Origin: Amphimedon queenslandica
Taxonomy: Eukaryota > Porifera > Demospongiae > Haplosclerida > Niphatidae
Assembly (NCBI RefSeq): GCF_000090795.2
Contig: NW_003546372.1
Coordinates: 64,661 to 128,660 of the forward strand
Reading direction: 5' to 3'
Length of the DNA stretch: 64,000 nucleotides
Shown: positions 11,974 through 24,413 of the stretch, in pieces
Numbering within the stretch: the first letter of the stretch is position 1
Layout of the letters: each line of letters opens with the position of its first letter
Translations under genes and position numbers: made by a program
The notes under the pieces: model-generated
Seen by the model: the letters and a program-made list of their open reading frames with translations, nothing else
The model's database searches: none
What the model was told of the DNA's origin: nothing

Positions 11974-13467
11974 TCATTCACCGTGGCAAACCTTATAAAT
12001 GATATGAGATGACTTCTGATAATGTCTATACCTTGTGTAAAGTTGAGACTGAAATGAGCCACCACCAACCAGCACAAGTGCTCTAGCTCTTGACAATGCC
12101 TCCTGTTCTACACTGGCTACAAATCCTGAGTCACCAATGCCATCAAACACACTTGGACTGTAATGAGTTAAGGTAATCCCATTAGTTGAAAATGAAGACG
12201 TAACAAACTCATTACTGAGACAGTTGTGAAGACAGGACTTACTCCCAAAAGGACCAGTGTCAGAAAAATGCAACAAGTTGATCTTCCCTTCAAGTCTATC
12301 AAAGATCTTCAGTATTATTTGTTGAGCTGAACTTAGGCATTGGAGGAAGTATTTATTTCCTTTCTGTCCTAGTTTCTCTGTTCTCCAGTGAACGCCAACA
12401 AACTCTGAGCCACTAGTCATGGCATTCAAGAAAGCACTTGCATTTCTGAGGACTGATGAGCTGTAAGGATACACATCTATTGAAGGGCGAGGTAGATTGA
12501 TGTTCTTAGCCTCTGGAACAAACACACGAAAATTCTTTAGTGGACTGAGTCCTCTCCAATCTGTGAACACAACAGTTACATCTCCATCACTTGGTACACG
12601 GCAATTTTGAGCCATTTCTTCACGATAGGTTGGATGAGATCCATTAATGCAACAATAGTGACTTATGATAAATGGATGTGATGGACTCATTAGGTTAATC
12701 CACTTTAATAAAACTCTTCCAATTCGTTGCATGTACAGAGTATCGCTACAGTCTGCATAATGGCCACCTTTACTGTACAGTAAGGATAAAATCTCAGTCC
12801 TTGATGCCCCTCTGTTACCAAATCTCCTCATATCAAAGCCATTGTAAAGGAGGTGAACTACAACAACTCTTCGATTAGCGTATCTCAAAAACTCGCTAAA
12901 CCTAAGAACTGGTGGAATGTCATGTTTACACAATAGTCTGTTGAACTTCTCGTAGTCTAGGAATGAGAAGAGAGGTGTATTTTTCCTGTATGGGTGTGGT
13001 ATGCCAAAATATCTTGAGTTTAAAGTGAAAGGTTCAATGACGTTAGCATTCCATGGAGACACAAACCACGAAAGTGTGATCATACTGGTAGTGGCCATTG
13101 TCAGTTGCTCCCAATGAAACCACTCTATGATGTATCTATGGGTAGGGACTGGTCCAAGAGTATGGGCAGTGCTACTGGAATTGCAGTCTGGGGTAGATCT
13201 TGCCACGTGAGACAACATGTGCATGCTGAGTGAATCTTGATTGGGGCTACTGAAGGAGGTGCTATTCATTTGACCATTAGATGCCAGTAACAAGTGATCC
13301 ACTAAGGTGGCTCCATTAGCTCGAACTCTAGACGGGAAAACACTTCTGGAAGTGGTGGATAGATAAGAATGGCCAAGGAGAAAGGCCATAGAAATACAGA
13401 TGATCATTAGAAGTACTTTGAGCCATATCCTGTTGCCCAGAAAGGACACCAAAATATGAGACACCAT
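11974..13467 (-). CDS. Type II membrane glycosyltransferase, GDP-fucose O-fucosyltransferase-like
   Basis: A single uninterrupted ORF of 497 residues. Residues about 14-34 are one hydrophobic segment (VLLMIICISMAFLLGHS) after a short basic N-terminus, as in Golgi/ER type II enzymes. The C-terminal half carries FVGVHWRTEK, similar to the HxR nucleotide-sugar motif of protein O-fucosyltransferases, and a later VEQEALSRARALVLVGGGSFQSQL block resembling their second GDP-fucose motif. Many Cys residues suggest a lumenal, disulfide-bonded domain. It is probably a fucosyltransferase of a divergent POFUT/GT68-like group; acceptor unknown. Lack of introns is unusual beside its neighbours and suggests retroposition or an old intronless family. 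Confidence 0.6.
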   Translation of the reverse strand: MVSHILVSFLGNRIWLKVLLMIICISMAFLLGHSYLSTTSRSVFPSRVRANGATLVDHLLLASNGQMNSTSFSSPNQDSLSMHMLSHVARSTPDCNSSSTAHTLGPVPTHRYIIEWFHWEQLTMATTSMITLSWFVSPWNANVIEPFTLNSRYFGIPHPYRKNTPLFSFLDYEKFNRLLCKHDIPPVLRFSEFLRYANRRVVVVHLLYNGFDMRRFGNRGASRTEILSLLYSKGGHYADCSDTLYMQRIGRVLLKWINLMSPSHPFIISHYCCINGSHPTYREEMAQNCRVPSDGDVTVVFTDWRGLSPLKNFRVFVPEAKNINLPRPSIDVYPYSSSVLRNASAFLNAMTSGSEFVGVHWRTEKLGQKGNKYFLQCLSSAQQIILKIFDRLEGKINLLHFSDTGPFGSKSCLHNCLSNEFVTSSFSTNGITLTHYSPSVFDGIGDSGFVASVEQEALSRARALVLVGGGSFQSQLYTRYRHYQKSSHIIYKVCHGE

Positions 13468-13856
13468 TGTAGATTAACTAATTAATTTAAGGTTATCCTC
13501 CTCCTACTTCTCCTCCCATACTACTTGCAGCATCATCAGTTTTTTTCAAACAAGAATTCAATATTAATATTACCATTACAGTATTATTACTAATGGAAAA
13601 CAAAAAATAACAATAATAATAGTTAAAAATAGTTCAGAAGCAAGCTTCGTAATCAATAATAATTATTATTACAGTGAGCTACACTTGCTAGAAGAGAAGT
13701 CTGCATGAGAAAGAAAATGTGCAAAAGAAAACATAATATTATTAGTATTATAATTATTATAATTAGTGTTCGTTAATTTAAATAACATGATAATTTTATG
13801 AAAGACGACACATCAAGGAGGGCTCGTTGTTGCATATTTTTTAAAATAATTATTTT
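13468..13856. other. AT-rich intergenic gap
   Basis: Lies between the fucosyltransferase-like start and the RAC1 stop. It is AT-rich with simple ATT/ATA runs and no open exon. It probably holds the RAC1 3' UTR and the fucosyltransferase promoter. Confidence 0.5.
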
Positions 13857-15666
<1,810 letters not shown>

Positions 15667-15942
15667 TGTAACTGTCTCCTAACGCCGGGTCCTTCTGTGT
15701 GTGCGTGTCCTATTGGCAGTCGAATGTCCGCTGTACAAAGAGCAGGCAGTCAGAGAGAAGATAAAAGGGCACAGCTCAACAGTGGTCACTTCCTCCTCCG
15801 CTCACTGTGATTCTATTTATAGAGGAGACGTCACGTTAGGACCTAATTTGGTGTTGCTAAAAATAGAGTAAACGGACTGTTACTATTTCTGTACTCTCGG
15901 ATTTGTGGATCTACTATAAAAGAGACACCACTGTTGACAATA

Positions 15943-16647
15943 ATGGTGAGTTTGTTGAATGCATAACAACACTAAAGAATCCGTGACACACGAATTTCAC
16001 TCACATAAACAGTCAACAGTACATTTCTAATTAATGCCAACCTCTTGTATCCCATTTTATTTATGCAGGCTGATCGTTATAATATTCACAGCCAACTTGA
16101 ACACTGTGAGTGAATAGATATTAAACATTTCATTTTGACCATTACGAACAATATTAAGATGTATTATTGAATGATAGTCATTAGAGCTAAAATTAATTTA
16201 ATTATAAAGTTTATTTATTATTTTTTGTTACGTAACTTTACAGTGCAGTCAAAATACGTGGGGACAGGACATGCAGACATGACCAAATAGTAAGTCCATT
16301 TCACATGTAGTGCTATTTATATCTGCTTCTAAAAATAGAACACTTGTTAGTTATTTTTAGTAACATGATTACGATGCAATAATTGAATTCTATTTTAAGT
16401 AACAGTAATTCCTCTGTGTAGTGAATGGTTAATTAACCAGCATCGTGATTCGTATGCTTCATACATTGGCCATCACCACATGATGGAGTTCTTTGCAATA
16501 GCAGAGAATGAGTCAAAAGCAAGGATCAAGTTTAATTTTATTCAGGTTAGAAATTGAGAAGTTGCATGTAATTTTTTTAATGAATTTCATCAATAGAAAA
16601 TGCTTCAGCCTTGTGGACCACCACCAGAAAAGCCAAAAGAAGACTAG
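15943..16647 (+). CDS. SF3B5: Splicing factor 3B subunit 5 (SF3b10)
   Basis: Five coding exons: 15943-15945 (only the ATG), 16069-16105, 16244-16289, 16422-16545 and 16597-16647. They sum to 261 nt, 86 residues, the same as human SF3B5. Diagnostic stretches are RYNIHSQLEH, QSKYVGTGHADMTKYEW, FAIAENESKAR and the C-terminal KMLQPCGPPPEKP. The protein is a small scaffold subunit of the SF3b part of the U2 snRNP, which recognises the branch point. The first coding exon is just the start codon, directly followed by a GTGAG donor. RAC1 starts 276 bp away on the other strand. Confidence 0.97.
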
Positions 16648-16741
16648 AAAATAAAAATAATTTTTTAAAAATTTCATCACAAAACTGTAAAAATAACATT
16701 AAAAGTTTTGATATATAAAAATTGATTAATAATTATCACGA

Positions 16742-19468
16742 CTAATATTGTTTCTTTCTGTTTGATTTTGGTCTTAGCTCCTGTCTTGACAACAAGTCAG
16801 CCTGTAATGTATAAAAATAAGTCATTACACAGAAAAGCAATTAGAGTGTGTAAGGTATGGGTATAATACCTGGTATTTCATCAAAAATTGCAATTTTATA
16901 ATTTTTTTCACACAATGCTCGTAAAAATATAAATTTTCAAAGTTGCTAAAAACTCTGGCCAATAACCCTATACTAGTGATGGGCAATATATCAATTCTTT
17001 ATCAATATAAACGATATTCTACAGAATTGATTTGAATCATCAAAATTTTTTTGCAATTTTTATCGATCTATTGACCACACCCGTTTATTAAGGTTAAATA
17101 ACTAATTTTAATAAAATTGCACTCTTAAACTGCAAGAAAGAAGCAACTGACCAGTTGTTAGCTCAATAAGAAGAGAACTAAGCTCAAGAGCATGAAAATT
17201 ATATTTTCTCATGACAAGTACATCTGTGCCAAAATCATTAGCCACACCCTTGACACACCTCAAAATGAAGGTGTGGTTATCGTATTGTTAATACTTGATA
17301 CTTCCTTAAAAAGTCCATATCGATCGTTATCAAAAATTAAGAAAATTGCCCATATCGCCCATCACTACCCTATACTGGTCTTTGGCCAAATTTGAATAGA
17401 AAAAAATTCTCCTTTTATAAACAAAAATTATACATGTCCTTAGGATTTTTTATAAATCAGACCAAAGTCCTGTTGGCCAAATTTCATCAAAATTAAAAAC
17501 AAAGAATTTTCTATTTTCATAATACATATACATGTCCTTATATTGCATAGAAAGTTTTAACTGATTCTGATCATGTTTGAATTTTTTACAAATTTTTAAA
17601 GTTGCTCCAAAATCAGGTCAAAGTCCCTGTATTGTAGTATAGGATCATTGGCCAGATCTCGTCAAAAATGAATCTTCATTTTAATAATTTTTCTTGATGC
17701 ACATACATGCACTTATGTTGTTTAGAAAGTTGGAGCTGATTCGGATTGTGTTTGGATTTTTTTACAAATTTTTTAATTTGCTAAAACAGTTGAACAAATA
17801 AAGATCATGGGCTATATCAATTGTCATTGCATCAAAAATGGCTAAGAGAAAACGCTCCATTAAAACAGCTGAAGTAAAAACAGAAGGCAAGACAAAACTC
17901 TAAATTTTGTATTATTGCAGACTATGAGATGAATAGGTTGTTATCCTACACCTCGGTATTAATTTACTTTTCTAGTTGGTTCTGGTATTCTTTTCACTGA
18001 ACAAGCAATCACTAATTTTGTGGCTGTCTCCAAACTGATTTTATGACCAATAGAAACATATACAGGATTAACAGCATCATCTGAAGTCCTGACAGCCTAT
18101 AGTATACAAAATGAACATGGCAAGTTGGATATAATGAAATCACTTGCTTTTCCCCAAAGTTTGCCAGAGTCTCCTTTCAAATCAAAGCTATCACCTTTCT
18201 TTTTTAGCTTGCTAATCTAAATTTATGCAGACAAAATTAATAAAGAATCAACTAATGACTACAAGAATAACCTTTTCTTTGAAGTCTGCTGATTTCTGTA
18301 AGCCGTCAACACAGAAAAGGTTCTTTGCAACTCCAATGCATGGAATACCACACAATATTCCAAAATGACTTGCTAATCCTAATCCTAAATGTGAGAGAAC
18401 GTTTCTTCATTAAAATAAACCAGCCCTTATATAAATCAGCAAAAGAAATGCAATCCATGATGCAATACCTCTTGGATGCAGTATTCCATTGCCATCTACC
18501 ATTATTACCTGAAGTTCAATAAGAAAGAATTGATTTAAATGAGAGATTCCTAATGAAGTTACCTGTGGCATAAGGTGAGGGTTATTCCCCTTTATCTCTT
18601 CCAATCGATCCATGAGAAAGCTAACTTCACGAAATGCCAAAAACCCTGGTATGTAAGGTTCTGTCATTTCTACTATTTCCTTACTAATGTGTGCCACCTA
18701 AGGAAAAAACTCGATAATGCTCACATGCAACTGGAGTATACATGTACCGTATTTGTCTGATTAGAAGCCCAACTCAAAGCCTCAAATAAACGCCCATCCC
18801 TAAAACATTCTCAGTTTTCTCACTATAGATATGCATATTTTAACTAAAATTTAGGTAGCCTGGAGTTTAGATTGCTCCAAATAGCCTAACTCTTGAAGCA
18901 CAGTCTCCTAACCTAAAAGACATGGGTTTGATTCCTTGTTTTGGAAACATTTTGTTTTTTTAATGCAATTTTTCCCTTGTTACTTAAAAATGCTCGGGGT
19001 TTTAATCAGGCAAATACAGTATAAAATAATCAATGCACATCATGAGGACTCTCTCACCCTCAGATCAGGAAATGTAAGTATGACCATCATTGCACAAGCT
19101 TTCTGTGTTCCTTTCACAAATGAAATATCAACACCAGCAATGTTGTGGAGTCCAAAAAATAAACTGTTTCCTTTCCTCCATGAGCGGACGTCAGGAGAAT
19201 CAACCGTGATTAGTTGACTTTTCAGTTTACTTTGTTCCCTATGCATACAATATAAAGTTTACAATATCCCTTCTTTTCAGACTTTGTCAGCTTACTTTTC
19301 CCAAGTGACTCTCTTTCCAGCTTCGTCCGGAGAAAGTGTGAGAGACCCCATACCTGCAACTACTGTACCCAATATGAATTACCTTGTATGCACTGATCAC
19401 TTACTCTCACTATCATCTTCCTCTAACTCATCAAAATCTTCATCATCATCTACATCTTTGGAGGCCAT
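16742..19468 (-). CDS. ENDOV: Endonuclease V
   Basis: Nine exons: 19405-19468, 19296-19353, 19058-19238, 18563-18697, 18469-18508, 18272-18384, 18148-18216, 17968-18096 and 16742-16801. They sum to 849 nt, 282 residues, equal to human ENDOV. The metal-binding acids of the family are visible: Asp in GVDISFVKG (about 78), Glu in [10 protein letters not shown] and Asp in [12 protein letters not shown]. The protein cleaves nucleic acid next to inosine; animal enzymes prefer inosine-containing RNA. A short acidic N-terminal extension precedes the domain. The donor after the DSGKLWGK segment is GCAAGTG (18147), a GC-AG intron. The last intron (16802-17967) carries dispersed repeats; another intron carries a MITE. 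The start codon lies 74 bp from that of DNAL4. Confidence 0.95.
17400..17820. repeat. Dispersed intron repeat (about 3 degenerate units)
   Basis: Repeated phrases such as ACATGTCCTTA...TAGAAAGTTT and GTCCCTGTATTGTAGTATAGGA match the repeat that forms the array at 48020-49200. It is located in the last ENDOV intron and is non-coding. Confidence 0.65.
18745..19021. mobile_element. MITE with TACCGTATTTGnCTGATTA ends
   Basis: Left end TACCGTATTTGTCTGATTAGAA and right end, inverted, TACTGTATTTGCCTGATTAAAA. The interior (about 18856-18940) contains a GGGTTTGATTCC block similar to a tRNA B box. It lies in an ENDOV intron and has no ORF. Confidence 0.7.
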
Positions 19469-19542
19469 CTTTTGGACATAAATTTTTTGCTTTGCCCGAA
19501 AAAAATTTTGTTGTTGCCCTAGTAACCCACCCTACAAACAAA
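19469..19542. promoter_or_regulatory. Very short shared promoter ENDOV / DNAL4
   Basis: Only 74 bp separate the two start codons on opposite strands. Both 5' UTRs and the core promoter must fit here or overlap the first exons. No TATA box is visible. Confidence 0.6.
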
Positions 19543-20001
19543 ATGGCGGAAGAGGAAGCTGGAGGAGCTGCTGGTGGAGAAGCTGCTGCCCCGACTGGAG
19601 GAGAAGCAACCTCTGCCGGTGGATATGATTATAGAAAAGTTCATAACTACCCACTGATTAAGGCAAGAGAGCTATACTGTGTCTCATTATGATAATAATA
19701 TTCAGTTCTCAGACATGAATGAAGAAATGAGAGTGGAGGCTATGGAGCTCTGTGTAACAGCATGCGAGAAACACGCAAGCTCTAACGAGGTATTCTAAAC
19801 TTATCACTATCAAAGAGACTATACCTACTTGCATAGGCTGCTGCAAAGATGATAAAAGAGACTATGGATAAGAAGTTTGGTGCTTCCTGGCACGCTGTGG
19901 TTGGAGAGGGCTACGGGTTTGAAGTGACTCACGAAGTAAAGAACATGATGTACATGTTCTTTGGTGGGACTATGGCAATATGCTTATGGAAATGTGCTTG
20001 A
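19543..20001 (+). CDS. DNAL4: Dynein axonemal light chain 4
   Basis: Three exons: 19543-19662, 19706-19789 and 19837-20001, 369 nt, 122 residues. After a Gly/Ala/Glu-rich N-terminal extension of about 25 residues, the LC8-like fold follows with family-specific strings: NYPLIKFSDMNEEMRVEAME, CVTACEKHASSNEAAAKMIK and GEGYGFEVTHEVKNMMYM. It is a light chain of ciliary outer/inner dynein arms. The first intron begins with GC (GCAAGAGAG at 19663) and is only 43 bp; skipping it exactly restores the family spacing between PLIK and SDM, so a GC-AG intron is well supported. Confidence 0.94.
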
Positions 20002-20312
20002 CTTAACATGCATACACTACACACATACATAAATAAATCAGTTATGATACTAAGTGTTTTTTCTCTTGTGAAAATCAGTGGTGAAAGATGCATGCAAAAT
20101 TAACACTGGCCGCATATATATACATACTAGATTAAATATAAAACAAAATGATGAGGAATAATCACAATTAGCATTTAATCTACAATAATATTATAGACAA
20201 AATTAAAACACACTGGCATACACGCATTATACATAAATGATTTATTTTTCGTGATTTATTATTAGCGCCCTCTCTCTCTTGCTCAATACTCTTGTATATA
20301 TGTGTGTGTGTG
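20002..20312. other. Convergent intergenic region
   Basis: Between the stops of DNAL4 and the PKD-domain gene, which converge. AT-rich, with a short TG run near 20297. Probably both 3' UTRs; no gene seen. Confidence 0.5.
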
Positions 20313-22469
20313 CTATAAAGATTCATGTGCAGCAAAAGGATTCAGCGATCCATAGAAACTATCCACATTTTCATCTGTGTTAACGAGTCCAAATCGCTGC
20401 CTCTTCTTTCCAAATCTTTCCTTTACTTTGCTTATTTGGGCTACAAGCCTTTGACGTCGAGTAGGAGGTACTTCGAGTTTCACGAAACTAAAGTCAGCCG
20501 TCTCTGTGGCTTTGTTACGGAACTTTCGATAAGACATGTAACTGGTAACGACTGCAATGATAATAATGACAACAACAATCAGAACTACGAGTACAGCCAC
20601 AACTGAAGTGCTGGTAGCCACCACATTTATGGGAGGAGCTAAAAAATAATAAAAACAAAACTAGGCTTTAGTTCTATATCAACAACTTACATGGCTGTAT
20701 TGGGATTTGTTTTGCCTTGCTAGTGTAACTGACAGTATTGCTGAAACTAACATTAAAGTTGTATATACCACTGTCATTGAATGTACAGTAGAAAACTCCT
20801 GGTTCATTGCTATGCAGTACTAATGAGCTATGTTCACAGCGCTTTGGAGACTCGTGGCCATCATGAAACACTTCCCATTGGACAGTTATTGGCGTACTAT
20901 AATAGCAAAATGTAATAATAATAATACTCTTAATATAAGTACTTCATACACGTACCTTCCACTGGCAGAGACAGTAATGGGTATCTTCTGCTTAATATAT
21001 TTGTCTTTGTCCTCATGTGACACTTGTGGATTTGATATAGGTTCTAACAATAAAATTAATAAAGCTAAATAAAATTAAAAAATCAATTATCATTCCTCAC
21101 CATATATTGTGATGTTAATAGTATCATTGCCGTATTTTAGCTTCGATTTAGAGGCTTTGTAAACTTCGACGTAGACCACAGACTCGACAAAGCCTGTAAC
21201 ATCATAAATCAAAGATGCAGTTGAGTTCTCTGATTCAGTTTTGTTGCAATAACGATCATTAGCTCCAATGTCAGGTGGAAAACAGATTGTGTAGTGATAC
21301 TGTAACGTGTCATCAGTATTATTAGGATCCACTGCGCTCCCTGACTGTATACCAGTCCCACTGCTATCATCAATTGGAGGACAATCATCAGTAGAGTTTG
21401 CATGAGATGATGACACATTTACTGTCACAGTGACATTACCAACTTGAAAAGGTCCCTCTTCAGAATTGTCTTGCTCTAGCTCAACATTCACAATTAATGA
21501 GTCAGAGCATTCTAGAGAAAAAAATTATATAAAATGTACTCTTTGACAAATAAAGCAAGTACTTTTGATGGCGACATTTGCATAATCACAGCCATTCCTC
21601 CCAGTATTATCCCAAGTGAATAAATAAAGATACACTTGTCCAATAAAATGCCAAGTGGTAGTAGATACGATGCTAGTCTCATTGCTCTTAGTAGACGAGA
21701 TATAAGAAGAGAGGTTTCCAATATCAGTCTCTCTCACGTCGCACAAAAGGTAAGTATATGTAATATTAGGATCAGACGTAGTATCATTAATATCAGCAGT
21801 TATATTGACAGACTCTCCCTGATAATATAAGGAGTGGTTCTGATGGAGATTAGTTACAAGTGTAGCATTGCTGGTAACATTAGGGTTGTGGGTGTTCCCT
21901 TCACTGCATAGAGTGTCTCTATTGAGATACATGCGTCTACATAGCTCCCAGTCTAAAAACATAATATTTAGACTATAAGTAAAAATAAATATTATGCTTG
22001 AAGCCATAGGATTATTCATCGCAACACTTTCACACAACAAATATTACGAGAAGTGACAATTTGTTAAACCCACAACCTCACCATTATCTACACGTACAAG
22101 TTGCTTTATTAAAGGTAATGGAAGGATGTTCACAGACATAGGCTACTTTAAAGAAACAATCTCTACACAACAATACAAGTCCACCTGGCCTTTAAATTCA
22201 ACTTTCAGTATTATATATACATGTATCTATATTAAACAAAATTTATCATTAATATACAACAGATACCCAAGAGACTATCTGATACTATACAGTCACTATG
22301 ACTACAAGGCTAGCCTCTCCTGTCAAATTAGCACTAAATACAGATATATACATCTCAAAGACTGACTTTGAAAGGTATCTATGATGGATTCCACCTGTCC
22401 TGGCAAGTCGCCTTGGGTGCCACTGACCCAATAGAACAAGAACAGAAGGAATAAGGACCGCCACTTCAT
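20313..22469 (-). CDS. Type I membrane glycoprotein with PKD-like domains (TMEM130/GPNMB-like)
   Basis: Six exons: 22367-22469 (ATG 22469), 21563-21952, 21101-21511, 20956-21043, 20691-20896 and 20313-20638. They sum to 1524 nt, 507 residues. A clear signal peptide (MKWRSLFLLFLFYWVSGTQG) leads an ectodomain rich in N-x-S/T sequons. At least two PKD-like segments can be seen: one ending WHFIGQVYLYLFTWDNTGRN and one ending FNDSGIYNFNVSFSNTVSYT. One membrane helix (AVLVVLIVVVIIIIAVV) and a basic cytoplasmic tail of about 75 residues follow. This layout matches TMEM130 and the related PMEL/GPNMB group; I cannot assign the exact member. Acts at the cell or vesicle surface by inference. Confidence 0.65.
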
Positions 22470-22658
22470 GTTACCTGCATATGAGCCAGTGAGAGGCTGG
22501 CCAGAACCAGAAAAGCACAATTCTTCCCCTCTCTTTATTGTTTTTAGGAGTAATACATGGGCGGAGTCACATGACAATTTTATTAATCTAATCTAATAAA
22601 ATTAATGAGTCAATGAATACTATTATTAAAACTGCTGCAGTTTTTGTCTAAAAAATTC

Positions 22659-24176
22659 CTAATGCTTATCTCTTCTTCCTTTTCCGAAAACAAGAGCCCT
22701 AAAAGGATTCTGAGAAGGAAACACAGCACTGTCGAATGACTCCATTAAGTGATTCAGCCACTCCTGATGTATGGGTGCACAAAACCCCATTTCCTCTTTC
22801 TGGCATACGGACAACGACAGCAAAACCTTGTTACTTATTGTACTGCTAAGCACATGAAGATAGCTATAGTGGCTATCAATAGAATGAATGATACTGTATA
22901 AGTTACCAACTGCCAATAGGCTGCATCTGTACTGCTCTGCTCCAATATGCTGTCTGAGATGAGTAGTCGATAATAGAGAAAATGACGCGACGTCCCATAC
23001 GTACAGGACATCGCATAGAATAAAACCTAAGAGCTTATCATTGTAAGACAAACGAAACGTGTCCCCTAAGGAATTTAAGTTAAGTATTGTATACCCCTCA
23101 GGAATATAACTGTTGACATGCTCAAATCCTGTAGATGAATCAGACTTGCTTATTGGCTCAAAATTTGTGGTATGACCCGGAATGGAAAAAACAGCAACGC
23201 CACTGCCTAGCTGAATGAGGAGCCAATGTTCACAGCATGCTCCTTCTGTTGATAAAGAGGTTGACATGAGAGCCATTGATTGTATGGAGGAGTAGTCATT
23301 CTCTGGAATGATCACTTCTTTCAAGACTGCATATCTTCGAAACCTTTTGACTGATTGGATACGAAAATCCAAAAAAACAAACTCCATTTTCCACGTTACC
23401 TGATCCTCTCTCTTTTCATGTGGCTGTGGCTCTCCTTCAATGATCAAACCACATTTCCTACAAGCTGCTATTTTTGCACACCATGAAACAACCTTATTGT
23501 CAGACCATAGCTGGTTCTTGGCACTCGGGCAATGCATTTTCCCCCAGTCGGCTAAATTAGTGGCATAAACAATGTTCCCGGAGTCCGCATGACACCCACA
23601 AACGATACGGCATAACTGAACAAGAGGGAACGTAATGAGGAGCTCGTCGATTTCGTTGTAATGAGCAACTATTTCTATTGCACTTCGTGAATGGCGAGAC
23701 GACGAAGCAGTCAGTGCGACCTTCCCGTAGCAGTCCTGGTGGCTGAACAATCGAACTGAACTACTCACGTTTGGTATTCTGTTAATGCTTGATACCAATG
23801 TAGACTTGCCTAGCGTTTGCTTAATATTTGAGACGTGTATCTCGGATCTCAATGCAACATTCATTATGCTTCCCTCATTCACGTTACGACAATATTCGCT
23901 TACTACAGCCGGCGATAGGCCAGACTGGAGACAAATGGATCTCCAGAATACGTCACAGTTCTTAATGGTGATGTACCAGTCCCTGCATACCCTCAGGCAA
24001 GCTATAATGTCTTTTCTGGGCAAATGCTGTAGAACTCGAACTAGAGCTAGTAGAGGAAGTTGTCCAATGAAATCTCTGTGTATGAGAGATGGTAATTTCT
24101 TTATTAGCATCAGCTGCTCCGAGTGGCTGCACTGGAGAAAGAGCTCACAGATCTCTTCCATCCTTCGAGTCTCCAT
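22659..24176 (-). CDS. F-box protein, single exon
   Basis: An ORF of 505 residues starting at 24176. Residues about 38-85 form an F-box: a leucine-rich start (LPLLALVRVLQHLPRKDIIACLRVCRDWY) ending in W-R-S-I-C. This motif binds SKP1 in SCF ubiquitin ligases. The remaining 400 residues contain repeated beta-rich segments with WD- or propeller-like character (YVWDVASFSLLSTTHL), probably the substrate side. The closest named family is uncertain. The gene is intronless, unlike most neighbours. Confidence 0.7.
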   Translation of the reverse strand: METRRMEEICELFLQCSHSEQLMLIKKLPSLIHRDFIGQLPLLALVRVLQHLPRKDIIACLRVCRDWYITIKNCDVFWRSICLQSGLSPAVVSEYCRNVNEGSIMNVALRSEIHVSNIKQTLGKSTLVSSINRIPNVSSSVRLFSHQDCYGKVALTASSSRHSRSAIEIVAHYNEIDELLITFPLVQLCRIVCGCHADSGNIVYATNLADWGKMHCPSAKNQLWSDNKVVSWCAKIAACRKCGLIIEGEPQPHEKREDQVTWKMEFVFLDFRIQSVKRFRRYAVLKEVIIPENDYSSIQSMALMSTSLSTEGACCEHWLLIQLGSGVAVFSIPGHTTNFEPISKSDSSTGFEHVNSYIPEGYTILNLNSLGDTFRLSYNDKLLGFILCDVLYVWDVASFSLLSTTHLRQHIGAEQYRCSLLAVGNLYSIIHSIDSHYSYLHVLSSTISNKVLLSLSVCQKEEMGFCAPIHQEWLNHLMESFDSAVFPSQNPFRALVFGKGRRDKH

Positions 24177-24413
24177 TCCTGCTTCATTATAGATAGGCGG
24201 GACTTTAGTTTTATAATGGAAAGGAGAAGAACTACAGTAATCTATATTTTTATTGCAAAAAATATTATTAGTTTATTACAAATTAATATACATGAAAATA
24301 ATGATTCTCTTCTTTACAACAAAAAAAACAACAATGACAACATTAAAAAGTACATTTATTACAACAATAAATTGCTACATTCACACTTCTTTCATTCTCC
24401 TATTTCTCTCTCT

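Noticed and set aside
20161-20312. Possible tRNA or other RNA gene between convergent genes
   Set aside because: No cloverleaf or pol III boxes found on reading either strand.
21209-21418. Alternative-frame minus ORF in the PKD gene
   Set aside because: Overlaps the supported exon in another frame and lacks any recognisable feature.
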